Assembly (NCBI GenBank): GCA_030824725.1
Contig: JAPJRE010000071.1
Location: 1 to 13,713 of the forward strand
Direction of reading: 5' to 3'
Source of the DNA: Sphingomonas sp.
GTDB lineage: Bacteria > Pseudomonadota > Alphaproteobacteria > Sphingomonadales > Sphingomonadaceae
DNA length: 13,713 nucleotides
In this document: positions 11,516-13,713 of the stretch, one piece after another
Layout: each line of letters starts with the position of its first letter
How positions within the stretch are numbered: the stretch's first letter is position 1
Position numbers and translations under genes: made by a program
Notes under the pieces: model-generated
What the model was told of the DNA's origin: nothing
Databases searched by the model: none
The model's input: the letters and a program-made list of their open reading frames with translations, nothing else

Positions 11516-13713
11516 GCGGGCGAGGTTTCCTGTGGCGGCACGGTGCGCGCCGGGCGGGGGCGCTCGCGCCGGGCGAACCGGTCGAGCACGACATAGATGA
11601 CGGGCGTGGTGAGCAGCGTCAGCACCTGACTGACCATCAGCCCACCGAAGATCGCTGCGCCGAGCGGCCGGCGCAGCTCCGCGCCGGCGCCGAAGCCGAT
11701 CGCCAGCGGCACCGCGCCCAGCGCGGCGGCAAGCGTGGTCATCAGGATCGGGCGGAAGCGCAGCAGCGATGCCTCGCGGATCGCCTCGATCGCGCTCAGC
11801 CCGCGCGTCCGCTCTGCCTCGAGGGCGAAGTCGATGATCAGGATCGCGTTCTTCTTGACGATGCCGATCAGCAGGAGGATGCCGATTGCGCCGATCAGGT
11901 CGAACTGGAGGCCGAACAGCATCAGCGTGGCGATCGCGCCCAGCCCGGCGGAGGGCAGGGTGGAGAGCACCGTCAGCGGGTGAACCCAGCTTTCGTAGAG
12001 CACAACCAGCACGATATAGATTGCGACGAGGGCGAGGCCGATCAACAGCGGGATCGACGCCATCGAGCGCTGGAACAGCTGGGCGGTGCCGGCAAAACCG
12101 CCATGGACATCGCCGTCCTTCGCGCGGATCCCGCCCATTGCCTGCTCGACCATGCGCGATGCCTGGCCGAGCGAGACGCCGGGCGCGAGGTTGAACGCGA
12201 TGGTGGCGGAAGGCACGCCCCCCTGGTGATTGACCTGCGCCGGGGCCGAGGCATCGCCCCAGCGCGCAAAGGCACCGAGCGGGATCATCGCCGCGGCCTT
12301 GGTGTTGACGGGTGCGCCGCCAGCGGCATCGCGATTGGCGTTCGGCCCCTGCTGGCCGCTGCCCGTAAGCGGGCCGGTGGGGACATGGATGTGCGACAAT
12401 CCGTCCGGGGAGGCCGCGATGCCGGGCGCCACGCCCATCACGACATGATATTGGTTGAGCCCGCTATAGATGATCGAGACCTGACGTTGGCCGAAGGCGT
12501 CGTACAGGGTCTGGTCGACCGCAGCCGGGGTAATGCCCAGCCGCGCGGCGGTATCGCGCAGGATCTCGACATAGGCGCTCGCGGCGCCCGCGCTCATGTC
12601 GTTGTCGACATCGGTGACGAGGTCGGGCCGGGCGCGCAGCATGGCGGCGAGCTGGTCGGCGGCTGCCCGGAGCCGGGGAGCATCGGGGGCGGTCAGCGTG
12701 TATTGATAGGTCGCGTTTGATTGCCGGCCGCCGGTGCGCAGATCCTGAACGGGATTGAGGAAGGTCGTGGTGCCGGTGAACCTGTCGAGCGCGGGGCGCA
12801 GCCGTTCCACCACGTCGCGGGCCGAGGCCCGGCGCTCGCTTTGGGGCTTGAGCGTCAGGAAGAGGAAGCCGCCGCCGATGCGCTGGCCGCCGGTGAACGC
12901 CACGACGTTCGCAACCGCCGGATCCGCCTTGATCGTCGCGGCGATGCCGCGCAGCCGCGCGTCGAGCGCGCCGAACCCCATCGCCTGATCCGCGCGGACG
13001 GCGCCGAGGATCGAGCCGGTATCCTCATCGGGGAACAGGCCCTTGGGAACGCCCGCCATCAAGGCGACCTGAAGGACCAGCGCGGCGACCAGCATCAGGA
13101 TGGTGGCGGCGCGATGGGCGAGCGCCCAGTCGAGCAGGCGGGCATAGCCCTGCTGCACCGCGCCGAACAGGCGATCGAAGCGGCTCTCGCGCGGTCGCCG
13201 CACCGGGTGCCCGCGCAGGAGCATCGCGCTCAGCATCGGCGTGGTGGTGAGCGACAGCACCAGGCTGATCAGCACGGCGATCGTCATCGTCTGGGCGAAT
13301 TCGTTGAACAGGCGTCCGGCCAGCCCGCCCATGAAGAGCAGGGGGATGAACACCGCGACGAGGCTGAGCGAGATCGACAGCACCGTGAAGCCGACCTCGC
13401 CCGCGCCGCGCAGTGCGGCTTCGAACGGCTTCATCCCGTCCTCGACATGGCGCTGGATATTCTCCAGCACCACGATCGCATCGTCGACCACGAAGCCGGT
13501 CGCCACCGTCAGCGCCATCAGCGACAGATTGTTGAGGCTGAACCCCGCCAGGTACATCACCGCCAGCGTGCCCGCGAGCGACACGATCGTCGCCACCGCC
13601 GGCACCACGGTCGCCCGCCAGGATCGCAGGAAGATGCCGACCACCGCGACCACCAGCAGCACCGCGATCACGAGCGTCAGCTCCACCTCGTGCAGCGACG
13701 AGCGGATCGTGAT
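11512..13713 (-). CDS. RND multidrug efflux permease, MdtC/MuxC-like (partial, N-terminus off window)
   Basis: The 733 visible residues are the C-terminal 70 percent or so of an inner-membrane RND proton/drug antiporter (family members are about 1,030-1,050 residues). The reading frame is open to the right edge, so the GTG near 13686 is not a start. The proton-relay Asp pair is present in the fourth membrane helix (GFVVDDAIVVLEN), as is a Lys in the tenth (GIVKKNAILIIDFALEAER). The stretch NNLSLMALTVATGFVVDDA is closer to MdtB/MdtC and MuxB/MuxC than to AcrB. In mdtABC and muxABC-opmB operons, an adaptor and a second permease precede this gene. They would lie beyond the right edge here, if present. 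The stop overlaps the outer-membrane lipoprotein start as ATGA. The adjacent channel gene matches the mux layout. The subfamily call is moderate, the RND call firm. Confidence 0.93.
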   Translation of the reverse strand: MTIRSSLHEVELTLVIAVLLVVAVVGIFLRSWRATVVPAVATIVSLAGTLAVMYLAGFSLNNLSLMALTVATGFVVDDAIVVLENIQRHVEDGMKPFEAALRGAGEVGFTVLSISLSLVAVFIPLLFMGGLAGRLFNEFAQTMTIAVLISLVLSLTTTPMLSAMLLRGHPVRRPRESRFDRLFGAVQQGYARLLDWALAHRAATILMLVAALVLQVALMAGVPKGLFPDEDTGSILGAVRADQAMGFGALDARLRGIAATIKADPAVANVVAFTGGQRIGGGFLFLTLKPQSERRASARDVVERLRPALDRFTGTTTFLNPVQDLRTGGRQSNATYQYTLTAPDAPRLRAAADQLAAMLRARPDLVTDVDNDMSAGAASAYVEILRDTAARLGITPAAVDQTLYDAFGQRQVSIIYSGLNQYHVVMGVAPGIAASPDGLSHIHVPTGPLTGSGQQGPNANRDAAGGAPVNTKAAAMIPLGAFARWGDASAPAQVNHQGGVPSATIAFNLAPGVSLGQASRMVEQAMGGIRAKDGDVHGGFAGTAQLFQRSMASIPLLIGLALVAIYIVLVVLYESWVHPLTVLSTLPSAGLGAIATLMLFGLQFDLIGAIGILLLIGIVKKNAILIIDFALEAERTRGLSAIEAIREASLLRFRPILMTTLAAALGAVPLAIGFGAGAELRRPLGAAIFGGLMVSQVLTLLTTPVIYVVLDRFARRERPRPARTVPPQETSPA

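Noticed and set aside
11431..12720. 429-residue plus-strand frame
   Set aside because: It is antisense to the RND permease; the composition is that of a shadow frame and the permease protein is unmistakable.

Overview
The window is GC-rich throughout and densely packed with genes. The protein families it carries (an RcnB-like secreted protein, a small secreted EF-hand protein, OmpR-type and LytTR-type two-component systems, and an RND pump with a NodT-type lipoprotein channel) fit a chromosomal region of a sphingomonad-like alphaproteobacterium. That placement comes from base composition and family mix, not from a phylogenetic marker. No rRNA, tRNA, CRISPR array, integrase or transposase is visible, and no gene-free stretch exceeds about 160 bases.

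Left part (1-3664): a small RcnB-like exported protein runs convergently into an OmpR/EnvZ-type pair on the minus strand. The response regulator (1807-2523) is followed by its sensor kinase (464-1810), with a 4-base GTGA overlap. Divergent from the regulator is a small secreted Gly/Asn/Thr-rich protein of unknown function (2683-3168). The 159-base divergent region holds three GTTAC-like direct repeats at exact 10-base spacing, the best candidate operator in the window. A secreted protein with four EF-hand loops (3239-3664) follows.

Middle part (3715-8038): a LytS-like kinase and LytTR regulator overlap by ATGA. After about 100 bases comes a large secreted protein (5606-8038) with the order signal peptide, DUF6265-like domain, esterase-D-like alpha/beta-hydrolase domain, and two NTF2-like domains. 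The nucleophile serine of its hydrolase elbow is replaced by glycine, so it looks like a non-catalytic relic or binding protein. This is the most unusual gene in the window.

Right part (8101-13713): a LysR-type regulator is divergent from a short-chain dehydrogenase, with an inverted repeat between them. On the minus strand an RND permease (running off the right edge, MdtC/MuxC-like) overlaps by ATGA an outer-membrane efflux lipoprotein. An 82-base region between the dehydrogenase and the efflux gene can fold into a long imperfect hairpin, and the efflux gene ends in a tandemly duplicated stop segment.

Working picture (inference): the first two-component system probably controls itself and the adjacent exported protein through the GTTAC repeats. 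The LytS/LytT pair may control the secreted pseudo-esterase. The LysR protein probably controls the dehydrogenase. The efflux operon is a separate export unit.
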